This document shows, one piece after another, positions 57,591-64,000 of a stretch of DNA of 64,000 nucleotides; position 1 is the stretch's first letter, and the number at the start of each line of letters is the position of its first letter. The notes beneath the pieces were generated by a model, which saw nothing but the letters and a program-made list of their open reading frames with translations, had not been told where the DNA came from and did no database searches. The stretch spans positions 744,001-808,000 of the forward strand of contig NZ_JAOTQN010000001.1 in NCBI RefSeq assembly GCF_025641885.1. The letters are read 5' to 3'. The position numbers were made by a program, and so were the translations under genes. Source of the DNA: Pyrobaculum sp. 3827-6 (GTDB lineage: Archaea; Thermoproteota; Thermoprotei; Thermoproteales; Thermoproteaceae).

Positions 57591-60140
57591 ATGCCTTCAG
57601 TCGCGAAGCTCGACGGCAGGCTGGAGCCTTTATCCCTCAACAAGCTCAAGCTCTCGGTGCAGAGAGCCGCCTCCGACGTGGGGGTGGAGGTAAACGGCGA
57701 AGTCAGCATAGCGGTGAGCCGCGACGTAGGCTCGTGGGAGCTCGCCGACATGGTTCAGCTGGAGTTGCTGAAGAAGGCAATTGACAGGCCGGAGCTCGCG
57801 CTGGTGGCCAAGTCCCACCTCATGGGGAGGGTGTACAAAGAGGCGCTGGGCAGGGACTACCTAAAGACCAAGTCCGGCTACGGCGAGAGGGCCGTGGCGA
57901 GGTTCAGAGGGCTTGTAGAGGCAGGCATCTTGAAGCGGGAGTCCCTTGAGCTCCTCTCAGCCTTCGAGCCCAGGCCCGACTTCGACAAGGCCCTCAGCTA
58001 CAACGCTGTGAGGCTCTTCACCAACGGCAACTACGCCCTCCGCGACGGGTCGTTTAAAATTGCGGAGACCCCCTCAATGGCGGCGTGGCGCGTCGCCACC
58101 GCGGTGGCCAGGGAGCTGGGGCGGGCGCGGCTCTACTACGACTACATAACCTCCCAGAGGCTGGTGCCCGCCTCGCCCTTCTGGTTCAACGCCTGGACAC
58201 ACAAGGAAATGTTCGCCTCCTGCTTCACCCTGGAGGTGGAGGACTGCCTCTCCTCCCTCACCCACCCCGGGAGGTACTGCATATACGACGCCCTGGCCTA
58301 CTCCGGCATAATACAACAACTGGGCGGCGGCGTGGGGTACGACTTCTCCCTACTCCGCCCCGAGGGAGACGTGGTCAGGGGTAGCGTAGGCGTCGCGTCG
58401 GGCCCCATCAGCTTCATGAAGCTCTTCGACGCAAACGTGGACGTGATCAAGCAGGGGGGCAAGCGCCGCGGAGCGCAGATGGGCACCCTCCACGTCTGGC
58501 ACCCAGACGTCCGCAAATTCATCAAGGCCAAGACAGGGGAGTTGAAAGACGCCCACCTCCAGAACTTCAACATATCAGTCTTCGTAGACGACAGCTTCAT
58601 GGAGAAGGCCCTAGGCATAGACAAAGATACGAGGTACCCGCTGATAAACCCACGGGTCTACCACGACAAGACGGGGAGGAAGGCGGTGGAGTATGTAGAC
58701 ATACACAGAGAGGCGGAGGTGCCCAGAGATGCCGTATGGGGCGAGGTGGACGCGAGGCAGCTTTTCCGCGAGATAGCAGAAGGCGCGTGGGACTCCGGCG
58801 ACCCCGGGCTCATATTCAAGTCAAATCTCAACGCCTCTAACCCGCTACTCGGCGAGGAGATAGAAGTGTCAAGCTACCGCTTTACATACATCTGGAGATC
58901 CGTTAACCCTTGCGCCGAGACTGTTCAAAATCCATTTGAAGTATGTAATCTTACCCACATAAATCTTGTAAAGTTTGTAAAAGATGGTTGCGACGGGGGG
59001 ACTTTTGAAGAGAAGCTGGGCTGTATCGACTGGGAGGGGCTGGCGCAGGCGGCTAGGGTGGGCACCAGGTTTCTGGAAGACGCCATAGAGAGGAGCAGAA
59101 CTGGCATAAAGGTGATTGACGAGATGAACGCCGCCACTAGGAAGAACGGGCTGGGCATTATGGGCTTCGCCGAGGTCCTCATAAAGCTGGGGATACCCTA
59201 CGCCTCCTGGGAGGCGGTGGAGCTGATAAACAGGATCATGGGCTGGATATATGTAAACGCTCTGGACGAGTCCGCGGAGCTGGCCAGGGAGAGGGGGCCC
59301 TTCAAATACTTCGAAAAGTCGGCGTACGCCAGGGGGGAGATACCGGTGCTCAAGTTCCAAGACTTCGTCTGGTCTCGGTGGGAGCGGGTGAAGCACGTCT
59401 ACCCGCCCGAGCTCAGGGAGGCCGGGGACCGCCTCCGCGACATAACCATGAGGACGAGGCGGTGGCTAGCCCCCTACCTAGAGAGGCTGAGGGAGAGGGT
59501 GAGGGGCGGCGTGAGGAACTCGGTGGTGCTCTCAATAGCCCCCACAGGCAGGACCAGCATACTGGCGGGAACCACAAGCGGCGTGGAGCCCGTCTTCGCC
59601 CTGGCGTTCCTCAGAAACGTCACTGTAGGCACCCTGGTGGAGTACTACGAGCCCGGCATCGAGTGGCTGAGGGCCAGGGGCCTCTGGACGCCCCAGGTGA
59701 GGAAGGCCGTCGAGGAGACCGGCATGCTGAGGGACGCCCCCGTGCCCGAGGAGGCTAAGCACCTACTCGCCACGGCTATGGAGATCGGGTGGCTGTGGCA
59801 CGTCCTCATGCAGGCCAGCGCCCAGCAGTGGGTCGACCAAGGCATCTCCAAGACTATAAACATGCCTGCCAATGCCCCCAAGGAGGACGTCTACTGGGCC
59901 TTCGCCCTGGCGTGGGCCCTCGGCGTCAAGGGCATAACTGTGTACAGAGACAAGTCGAAGTCCGTCCAGGTGATATACACCGGCTTGAAGCAGGAGATAA
60001 AGAAGAAGCTCGCCGAGACTAAGGTGGTGCTGAGGCCCATCGCCCTGGAGGCCTCCATAGAGGAGGCCGCAGAGGCGGCTAAGCTCAAGGCGCTGGAGGA
60101 GGGGAAGGACCCCTACTGCAAGACGGGCGACTGTGGATAG
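57591..60140 (+). CDS. nrdJ: Ribonucleoside-diphosphate reductase, adenosylcobalamin-dependent (class II)
   Basis: An 849-residue class II RNR making deoxynucleotides with vitamin B12 coenzyme. It has an N-terminal ATP-cone (PSVAKLDGRLEPLSLNKLKL), SQRLVPASPFWFNAWT near 184, GGGVGYDFSLLRPEGD near 245, the active-site RSVNPCAETVQNPFEVCNLT near 438, APTGRTSILAG near 649 and a C-terminal cysteine pair YCKTGDC for thioredoxin reduction. No intein is present at the NPC site, but the codons there are AT-rich (see findings). The start ATG is 57591. Confidence 0.95.
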   Translation: MPSVAKLDGRLEPLSLNKLKLSVQRAASDVGVEVNGEVSIAVSRDVGSWELADMVQLELLKKAIDRPELALVAKSHLMGRVYKEALGRDYLKTKSGYGERAVARFRGLVEAGILKRESLELLSAFEPRPDFDKALSYNAVRLFTNGNYALRDGSFKIAETPSMAAWRVATAVARELGRARLYYDYITSQRLVPASPFWFNAWTHKEMFASCFTLEVEDCLSSLTHPGRYCIYDALAYSGIIQQLGGGVGYDFSLLRPEGDVVRGSVGVASGPISFMKLFDANVDVIKQGGKRRGAQMGTLHVWHPDVRKFIKAKTGELKDAHLQNFNISVFVDDSFMEKALGIDKDTRYPLINPRVYHDKTGRKAVEYVDIHREAEVPRDAVWGEVDARQLFREIAEGAWDSGDPGLIFKSNLNASNPLLGEEIEVSSYRFTYIWRSVNPCAETVQNPFEVCNLTHINLVKFVKDGCDGGTFEEKLGCIDWEGLAQAARVGTRFLEDAIERSRTGIKVIDEMNAATRKNGLGIMGFAEVLIKLGIPYASWEAVELINRIMGWIYVNALDESAELARERGPFKYFEKSAYARGEIPVLKFQDFVWSRWERVKHVYPPELREAGDRLRDITMRTRRWLAPYLERLRERVRGGVRNSVVLSIAPTGRTSILAGTTSGVEPVFALAFLRNVTVGTLVEYYEPGIEWLRARGLWTPQVRKAVEETGMLRDAPVPEEAKHLLATAMEIGWLWHVLMQASAQQWVDQGISKTINMPANAPKEDVYWAFALAWALGVKGITVYRDKSKSVQVIYTGLKQEIKKKLAETKVVLRPIALEASIEEAAEAAKLKALEEGKDPYCKTGDCG

Positions 60141-60209
60141 CGGCGTCAACGTAGGCCGCCTTTCCCGGGTTTGTATATTGGTGTTATAAGCCGCCGCCAT
60201 TAGACATAC

Positions 60210-60686
60210 ATGCTCGATATAATTACACGCTCTGTCAGAGTAGGCCTCGTCTTCGTTATTTTTAGTGTGTTGTATACACTGTTCAACGTCTGGTGGGGCG
60301 GGTTGCTGGACGTCTACCCGCTCCTCGTGGGGGTCTACGTCATGACCTTCATCTCGACGGTCCCCTACATAGTTGTAAATGTTTCAAACGCCTTGAGGAA
60401 TAGAAGCGACGGGAGGTGGATAATAACCGTGGGCCTCTCGCTGGCGTTGCTCTCCTCGCTGGTGGCCGCCATGGTCAAGCTAGGCCACCTGAGGGCTGTG
60501 CTCACCCCCTTTGTGCTGAGCCAGCTGAGGTTCGACAGCACGCTGGCCCTCTCCCTGGCCCTGCTGGGACTCGCCGCGTTGGTGTATCTCGGTAGCGTGG
60601 TGCCCGAGGGGAGAAGGCTGGCCCGCGCCGTGTATCTAAGCATAGTTGAGGAGGGCGACGGCGAGGACGGGGTGGAGACTATCTGA
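60210..60686 (+). CDS. Four-helix membrane protein
   Basis: A 158-residue membrane protein with four hydrophobic segments (about 11-29, 36-60, 70-88 and 112-128) and a short acidic tail. The family is unknown. TATA-like GTTATAAGC near 60183-60191 gives a leaderless ATG. It is followed on the same strand by a 92-residue gene and serS. Confidence 0.65.
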   Translation: MLDIITRSVRVGLVFVIFSVLYTLFNVWWGGLLDVYPLLVGVYVMTFISTVPYIVVNVSNALRNRSDGRWIITVGLSLALLSSLVAAMVKLGHLRAVLTPFVLSQLRFDSTLALSLALLGLAALVYLGSVVPEGRRLARAVYLSIVEEGDGEDGVETI

Positions 60687-60707
60687 GTTTAAGATATAAA
60701 GCAGTGC

Positions 60708-60986
60708 GTGCGTACATCCGTGGAGGCTGTTCTGCTGATTAGAGAATTCGAGAGGGAGCCGTACGAACTGGTAGACGTACTGCGCTTCGAGAGGGGGCGG
60801 CGCTACATCTATAGACTCGCGGCGGGGGATAGGGAGTATTTTATACATGTGGTGGCTTTCACAGACGTCACCTATGTGGAGTTCTGGCACCCCAACTACG
60901 CGGTGCCCCTCCTGGTCTTCCGCGTCCTAAGCGGCGAGGAGCTCTCCAGGGTTTTGATACTTCTCAGATCTCTAGTCGGTAGGTGA
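60708..60986 (+). CDS. Hypothetical protein
   Basis: A 92-residue protein predicted to be an alpha/beta fold (VLRFERGRRYIYRLAAGDRE, FIHVVAFTDVTYVEFWHP, EELSRVLILLRSLVGR). There are no cysteines or catalytic motifs. It starts at GTG 60708, immediately after an AT-rich TTTAAGATATAAA. The function is unknown. Confidence 0.55.
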   Translation: MRTSVEAVLLIREFEREPYELVDVLRFERGRRYIYRLAAGDREYFIHVVAFTDVTYVEFWHPNYAVPLLVFRVLSGEELSRVLILLRSLVGR

Positions 60987-61017
60987 AAAATTTAATAGAT
61001 AGGGTAGCCACAGGTCC

Positions 61018-62373
61018 ATGTCCTACAGCGTACTGGAGGCCCTTAGGTCGAGCCCCGACGTGGTGCGGAGAGTCTTAACAGCCCGCAGGATGGACCCCTC
61101 CCTGGTGGATAAGTTTCTCCACCTAGACGAGAAGTGGAGGCGGCTGAAGAAAGAGGTAGACGAGGCCCGGCACGAGTACAACAAGCTGTCGAGGGAAGGC
61201 GCCAAGGCCCCACCTGAGAAGAGGAAGGAAATAGTAGAGAAGGCCAGGGAGCTGGCGGCCAAGCTCGAAAAGATGGAAAAGGAGCTTGAAGAGGCCGAGC
61301 GGGAGAGGGAGGAGTTGCTGTGGAGCTTCCCCAACCTAATACACGAGTCCGTGCCGGTCTGCCCCGAGGGCGTAGACTCCGTGCTGGTGAGGCACTGGGG
61401 TGTGGTGAAGTTGGTTAAAGACGCGTCGACTCCGCTCGACAAGGGCGTTGACTACGTGGTGGTGGAAAGAGCCCCAGTGGGCCACGCCGACATGGCCGAG
61501 GCCGTTTTGAAGATGGCCGACACGTTGAAGGCAGGGGAGGTGGCTGGCAGCCGCTTCTACTACCTCTTCGACGACTTGGTGTGGCTCGACTTCGCCCTGG
61601 CCATGTACGCCATGGATTACCTAACCCAGAAGGGGTTTAGGCCGGTGATCCCGCCGTACATGCTGAAGCTAGACCTAATCAGAAGAGTTCTGGATTTCGA
61701 CACCTTCAAAGACGCCATATACAAGATAGAGGGGGAGGACCTCTACCTAATAGCGACGGCGGAGCACGGAATCGCGGCCTACCTCTACAAACGCGACCTC
61801 GTAGAGGAGGAGCTACCCCAGCTCTACGTCGGGTGGTCCCCATGCTTTAGAAAAGAGGCAGGAGCCGGGAGTAGGGACATAAAGGGCATATTTAGAGTCC
61901 ACATATTCCACAAAGTGGAGCAGTTCGTATTCTCCCTGCCAGAGGACTCGTGGAGGTGGCACGAGGAAATTACAAAAAACACAGAGGAGCTCATAAGAGG
62001 CCTTGGACTGCCCTACAGAGTGGTGAACATATGCGCCCACGACCTCGGCGCCCCAGCCGCGAAGAAATACGACATAGAGGTGTGGTACCCCGCCCAGGGG
62101 ATGTACAGAGAGCTGGCCAGCTGTTCAAACGTCACCGACTGGCAGTCCTACCGCCTCGGTATTAGAGTCACCAGGAAGGGCATGAGGCGGGAGTACGTGC
62201 ACACGCTAAACTGCACGGGGCTCGCCACCACCAGGACCATCACGGCTATATTGGAGAACTACCAGCGGGAGGACGGCGCGGTGGAGATACCAAAGGCGCT
62301 GAAGCCCTACCTAGAGCCCATAAAGACGGCCCCCAAGGACTTCATCCTCCCGAAGGGGGCAAGGAGCTCTTGA
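61018..62373 (+). CDS. serS: Seryl-tRNA synthetase
   Basis: SerRS of the standard type, 451 residues. The N-terminal coiled-coil arm (about 30-100) grips the tRNA long variable arm. Class II motif 2 is CFRKEAGAGSRDIKGIFRVH near 278 and motif 3 is GLATTRTITAILENYQREDG near 400. ATP- and serine-site residues are intact. The standard rather than methanogen-type enzyme is as expected. Its last 32 bases overlap the convergent CPBP protease gene. Confidence 0.96.
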   Translation: MSYSVLEALRSSPDVVRRVLTARRMDPSLVDKFLHLDEKWRRLKKEVDEARHEYNKLSREGAKAPPEKRKEIVEKARELAAKLEKMEKELEEAEREREELLWSFPNLIHESVPVCPEGVDSVLVRHWGVVKLVKDASTPLDKGVDYVVVERAPVGHADMAEAVLKMADTLKAGEVAGSRFYYLFDDLVWLDFALAMYAMDYLTQKGFRPVIPPYMLKLDLIRRVLDFDTFKDAIYKIEGEDLYLIATAEHGIAAYLYKRDLVEEELPQLYVGWSPCFRKEAGAGSRDIKGIFRVHIFHKVEQFVFSLPEDSWRWHEEITKNTEELIRGLGLPYRVVNICAHDLGAPAAKKYDIEVWYPAQGMYRELASCSNVTDWQSYRLGIRVTRKGMRREYVHTLNCTGLATTRTITAILENYQREDGAVEIPKALKPYLEPIKTAPKDFILPKGARSS

Positions 62374-63136
62374 GGCCTATCCAGAAGACGGCGGCGACTA
62401 TTGACAGCGTGGCGGCGCCGTAGATCCCCGTGACGCCCCACAGAAGATCGCCGGCGGTTTGGGAGTAGAGCAGTATGTAGATGCCAGCCCAGCCATTTAC
62501 CGCGCCGTGGAGAAGGGCGGCGCCCCACACGCCGTATTTGAGATAGGCCCAGGTGTGTATGAAGCTCATGGGTATGGTCAAGAGGACGAAGAGGGCTAGG
62601 CACGGGAGGCACCACGTCTTGCCGTAGTTATGGCCTACTAACAAAATGGCGGGGGTGTGCCACAGCCCCCAGACGAGGCCTACGACGACCGAGGCCCCTC
62701 CCCATCCGTACCTAGAGGCGAGCCTCGGCAGTAGGTAGCCTCTCCACCCCAGCTCCTCCCCGAAGGTGGCAAGAAAGGCGTTTATTACAGGCGCTAGGGG
62801 GGCCATAAACGCCGTGGTGGCTAGATACCACCACAGCGGGATCCGCCCCTGGAGCGCCTTTTCCAAGTCGAGCGGCTGGAGGCCGAAGAGGAAGTAGGCA
62901 ACTCCACACATTAAGAGTAGCCACGCCGCCGCGGGGGCTGTGGCGCGGTAGATCCTTACGAGGCTACCTAACTCAGAGCGTAGAGGCCTCGGCCTTAGAG
63001 AGCCTTTTTTCTTCATCTCCAGGATGGCCCCCAGCGCGGGCGTCCACATGGCTGCGACGAGCCAGAGGGGGTTGTACAGGGCTAGGTACTGGAAGAGCCA
63101 GCCCAGCGCAAAGGCTGTGGCGAGGAACAGCCTCAT
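62342..63136 (-). CDS. CPBP-family intramembrane metalloprotease
   Basis: A 264-residue CPBP/Rce1-like membrane protein with about seven to eight hydrophobic segments. The motifs are FGEELGWRGYLLPRL near 142 (EExxxR), LVWGLWHTPAILL near 171 (catalytic His) and LLHGAVNGWAGI near 222. The family includes CAAX prenyl proteases and bacteriocin-immunity proteins. The ATG at 63136 overlaps the stop of the upstream membrane gene, so the two are coupled. A longer frame to 63241 would overlap that gene extensively. Confidence 0.87.
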   Translation of the reverse strand: MRLFLATAFALGWLFQYLALYNPLWLVAAMWTPALGAILEMKKKGSLRPRPLRSELGSLVRIYRATAPAAAWLLLMCGVAYFLFGLQPLDLEKALQGRIPLWWYLATTAFMAPLAPVINAFLATFGEELGWRGYLLPRLASRYGWGGASVVVGLVWGLWHTPAILLVGHNYGKTWCLPCLALFVLLTIPMSFIHTWAYLKYGVWGAALLHGAVNGWAGIYILLYSQTAGDLLWGVTGIYGAATLSIVAAVFWIGLKSSLPPSGG

Positions 63137-63615
63137 GTCTTGTCTACACAGACAAGGAGGTATTTCTCCCTCCCCTTTATCTTCACTAGGAGCCACCTGT
63201 CGCCGCAGTTGCGGCCTGCGAAGACATCGACGCCTACCCACTCGCCGCTGCGCCTCTGGAAGCTACCGGCTACCCCCCAGAAGAAGCAGCGGAGGGACAC
63301 CCTGTTTCCTACGGGTACGAGGCTGAGGTATCTTGCCACCTCGTCGTGGGTGTAAGTCTCTACCACGTCGCCCTCCACCACCTTACGCCTCAGGGCGCCT
63401 CTAAGCACAACGGCGTTGTTTAAAACGGTTGCCTCTACTGGAATCCAGTAAACTACTAGAGATAAAGCGGCTATTAGTATTACTGCTACCACTGGCTTAA
63501 GGGGGTTTTCAGGCCCCGTGATGTACATAATTACTATGGCGGTTGTAACAACTACTGTAATAGCTGTTAATAGTGTGAGATTAAGTAAGTAGCAACGTCT
63601 CCTATCCTTATACAT
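63133..63615 (-). CDS. Membrane protein with a cytosolic beta domain
   Basis: A 160-residue protein. Two hydrophobic helices (about 10-32 and 41-57) are followed by a basic beta-rich domain (VLNNAVVLRGALRRKVVEGD; GREKYLLVCVDKT) resembling the PH-like domains of small archaeal membrane proteins. Cysteines occur at SLRCFF, GRNCGD and LVCVD. It is upstream of and coupled to the CPBP protease, so it may be its partner or substrate. Confidence 0.65.
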   Translation of the reverse strand: MYKDRRRCYLLNLTLLTAITVVVTTAIVIMYITGPENPLKPVVAVILIAALSLVVYWIPVEATVLNNAVVLRGALRRKVVEGDVVETYTHDEVARYLSLVPVGNRVSLRCFFWGVAGSFQRRSGEWVGVDVFAGRNCGDRWLLVKIKGREKYLLVCVDKT

Positions 63616-63680
63616 ACGTATTTAATGAGTTATATTGTATATAAGCCTTGAGAATATGCGAAGTGGGGAGAGGGCCGGAA

Positions 63681-63690
63681 TTATTATAAG
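63681..63690 (+). promoter_or_regulatory. TATA box of a small membrane protein gene
   Basis: TTATTATAAG, centred about 25 bases before GTG 63710. It supports the short reading frame that follows as a real leaderless gene. Confidence 0.5.
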
Positions 63691-63709
63691 TTGATGGAGG
63701 TGAAGGTGT

Positions 63710-63886
63710 GTGGAGTGGTTAGGTGTTGTAATGGGGGTGGTGGCTGGCGTCGTCTGGACGTTTTTGATGTTAACTGTGTATAAGCATCTCTACATGCCTA
63801 CGCTCGGTATGAGGTACATTGCTTTGATGGCGGTTTTGATGGGCACTGTTATGGGCCTTGGATTTGCGGCGGCGCGATGGGGATAG
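63710..63886 (+). CDS. Small two-helix membrane protein, 58 residues
   Basis: A 58-codon frame that starts at GTG 63710, 25 bases after a TATA box. Two hydrophobic segments (about 4-22 and 36-55, including GVVAGVVWTFLMLTVY and IALMAVLMGTVMGLGFAAA) are joined by a short YKHLYMPTLGMRY loop. The product is rich in methionine. It ends TAG at 63884-63886, directly abutting the D box of a box C/D RNA on the opposite strand. The function is unknown. Confidence 0.6.
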   Translation: MEWLGVVMGVVAGVVWTFLMLTVYKHLYMPTLGMRYIALMAVLMGTVMGLGFAAARWG

Positions 63887-63937
63887 TCGGCGTTTAGATC
63901 CCTCGTCACGGCTCGGCTAGCCTGGAGTCGTCACCGC
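63885..63937 (-). ncRNA. Box C/D guide RNA
   Basis: Minus strand: C box GTGACGA 63934-63928, 11-base guide CTCCAGGCTAG 63927-63917, D' box CCGA 63916-63913, 3-base spacer, C' box GTGACGA 63909-63903, 12-base guide GGGATCTAAACG 63902-63891, D box CCGA 63890-63887. Both C boxes have C instead of U and both D boxes have CCGA, keeping a C-C mismatch. The D' guide is complementary over nine bases (CUAGCCUGG) to the tRNA-Gly D-arm. A promoter TATA lies near 63953-63963. Confidence 0.75.
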
Positions 63938-63952
63938 CCATTCGGGGGCTGT

Positions 63953-63963
63953 CTTTTATAAGG
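63953..63963 (-). promoter_or_regulatory. TATA box of the 63.9 kb box C/D RNA
   Basis: In the minus sense the stretch reads CCTTATAAAAG. Its centre is about 21-24 bases upstream of the expected 5' end of the guide RNA at 63937. Confidence 0.5.
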
Positions 63964-64000
63964 TTTAATGTATATAACTGGGTGGCGTCTTGGGGCTGTG

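Noticed and set aside
1-64000. CRISPR arrays, insertion sequences and rRNA genes.
   Set aside because: Looked for regularly spaced repeats, terminal inverted repeats with transposase motifs, and rRNA signatures. None was seen.

Overview
The window comes from a hyperthermophilic crenarchaeon of the Thermoproteaceae, most likely a Pyrobaculum or close relative. The evidence is archaeal: ribosomal proteins S8e, S4e, L21e, L14 and L24, Rpb4- and Rpb6-type RNA polymerase subunits, TFB, an RPC34/TFE-beta-like factor, Gar1, SRP19, aIF5A, pelota and a thermosome. Start codons often lie 22-28 bases downstream of a TATA-like box with no Shine-Dalgarno site (leaderless genes). A tRNA gene carries an archaeal intron, box C/D guide RNAs are present, and a CC1-like chromatin protein is encoded. 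Genes are packed tightly, with many ATGA/GTGA overlaps. I see no rRNA, CRISPR array or insertion sequence.

Layout. 0-8 kb holds information-processing genes: methylthioadenosine phosphorylase, aIF5A, rpoF, L21e, GPN GTPase, SRP19, S8e, Gar1, TFB, TFE-beta-like, ThpR and the CCA-adding enzyme. 8-11 kb holds a minus-strand operon of a phosphoglycerate dehydrogenase-like protein, a class V aminotransferase and a DUF89 phosphatase-like protein, which could form a complete phosphoserine route to serine. 11-18.5 kb holds a CBS-domain regulator, a sugar kinase, two Opp/Dpp ATPases without permease, S4e/L24, a beta-CASP nuclease with small downstream genes and a histidine-rich protein. 18.5-25.5 kb holds the branched-chain amino acid genes ilvB-ilvN-ilvC-ilvE, lumazine synthase, a prenyl synthase and NTPases. 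25.7-31 kb holds a CC1-like protein, pelota, a DsbA-like protein, dephospho-CoA kinase, an RNase Z-like hydrolase and a nucleotide-sugar dehydrogenase. 31-38 kb holds a four-subunit 2-oxoacid:ferredoxin oxidoreductase, the thermosome, rpoK and two parts of a Liv transporter. 38-41 kb holds tRNA-Gly(CCC), tRNA-Leu(UAG), pyrI-pyrE-pyrD and a Mut7-C protein. 41-43.7 kb is an AT-richer pair of secreted and membrane protein genes. 43.7-55 kb holds an NFACT protein, an ATP-cone protein, an endonuclease IV-like protein, TruD, L14, AhcY and a KaiC-HTH-B3/B4 operon beside a cyclic-2,3-DPG-synthetase-like gene. 55-61 kb holds a phosphoesterase, thioredoxin-like proteins and a class II ribonucleotide reductase. 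61-64 kb holds seryl-tRNA synthetase, a CPBP protease and small membrane proteins.

The strongest non-coding result is a set of six box C/D guide RNAs (near 10.8, 24.5, 27.0, 49.1, 56.7 and 63.9 kb). They share one layout: C box, 12-base guide, D' box, 3-4 base spacer, C' box, 12-base guide, D box (one guide has 11 bases). One overlaps the start codon of a protein gene, and two carry guides complementary to the D-arm of the tRNA-Gly in this window.

Other points of interest are an apparent frameshift at the 5' end of ilvB, an AT-rich patch over the active-site codons of the ribonucleotide reductase (a classic intein site), a near-palindromic TATA element centred between two divergent leaderless genes, and several intact small genes.
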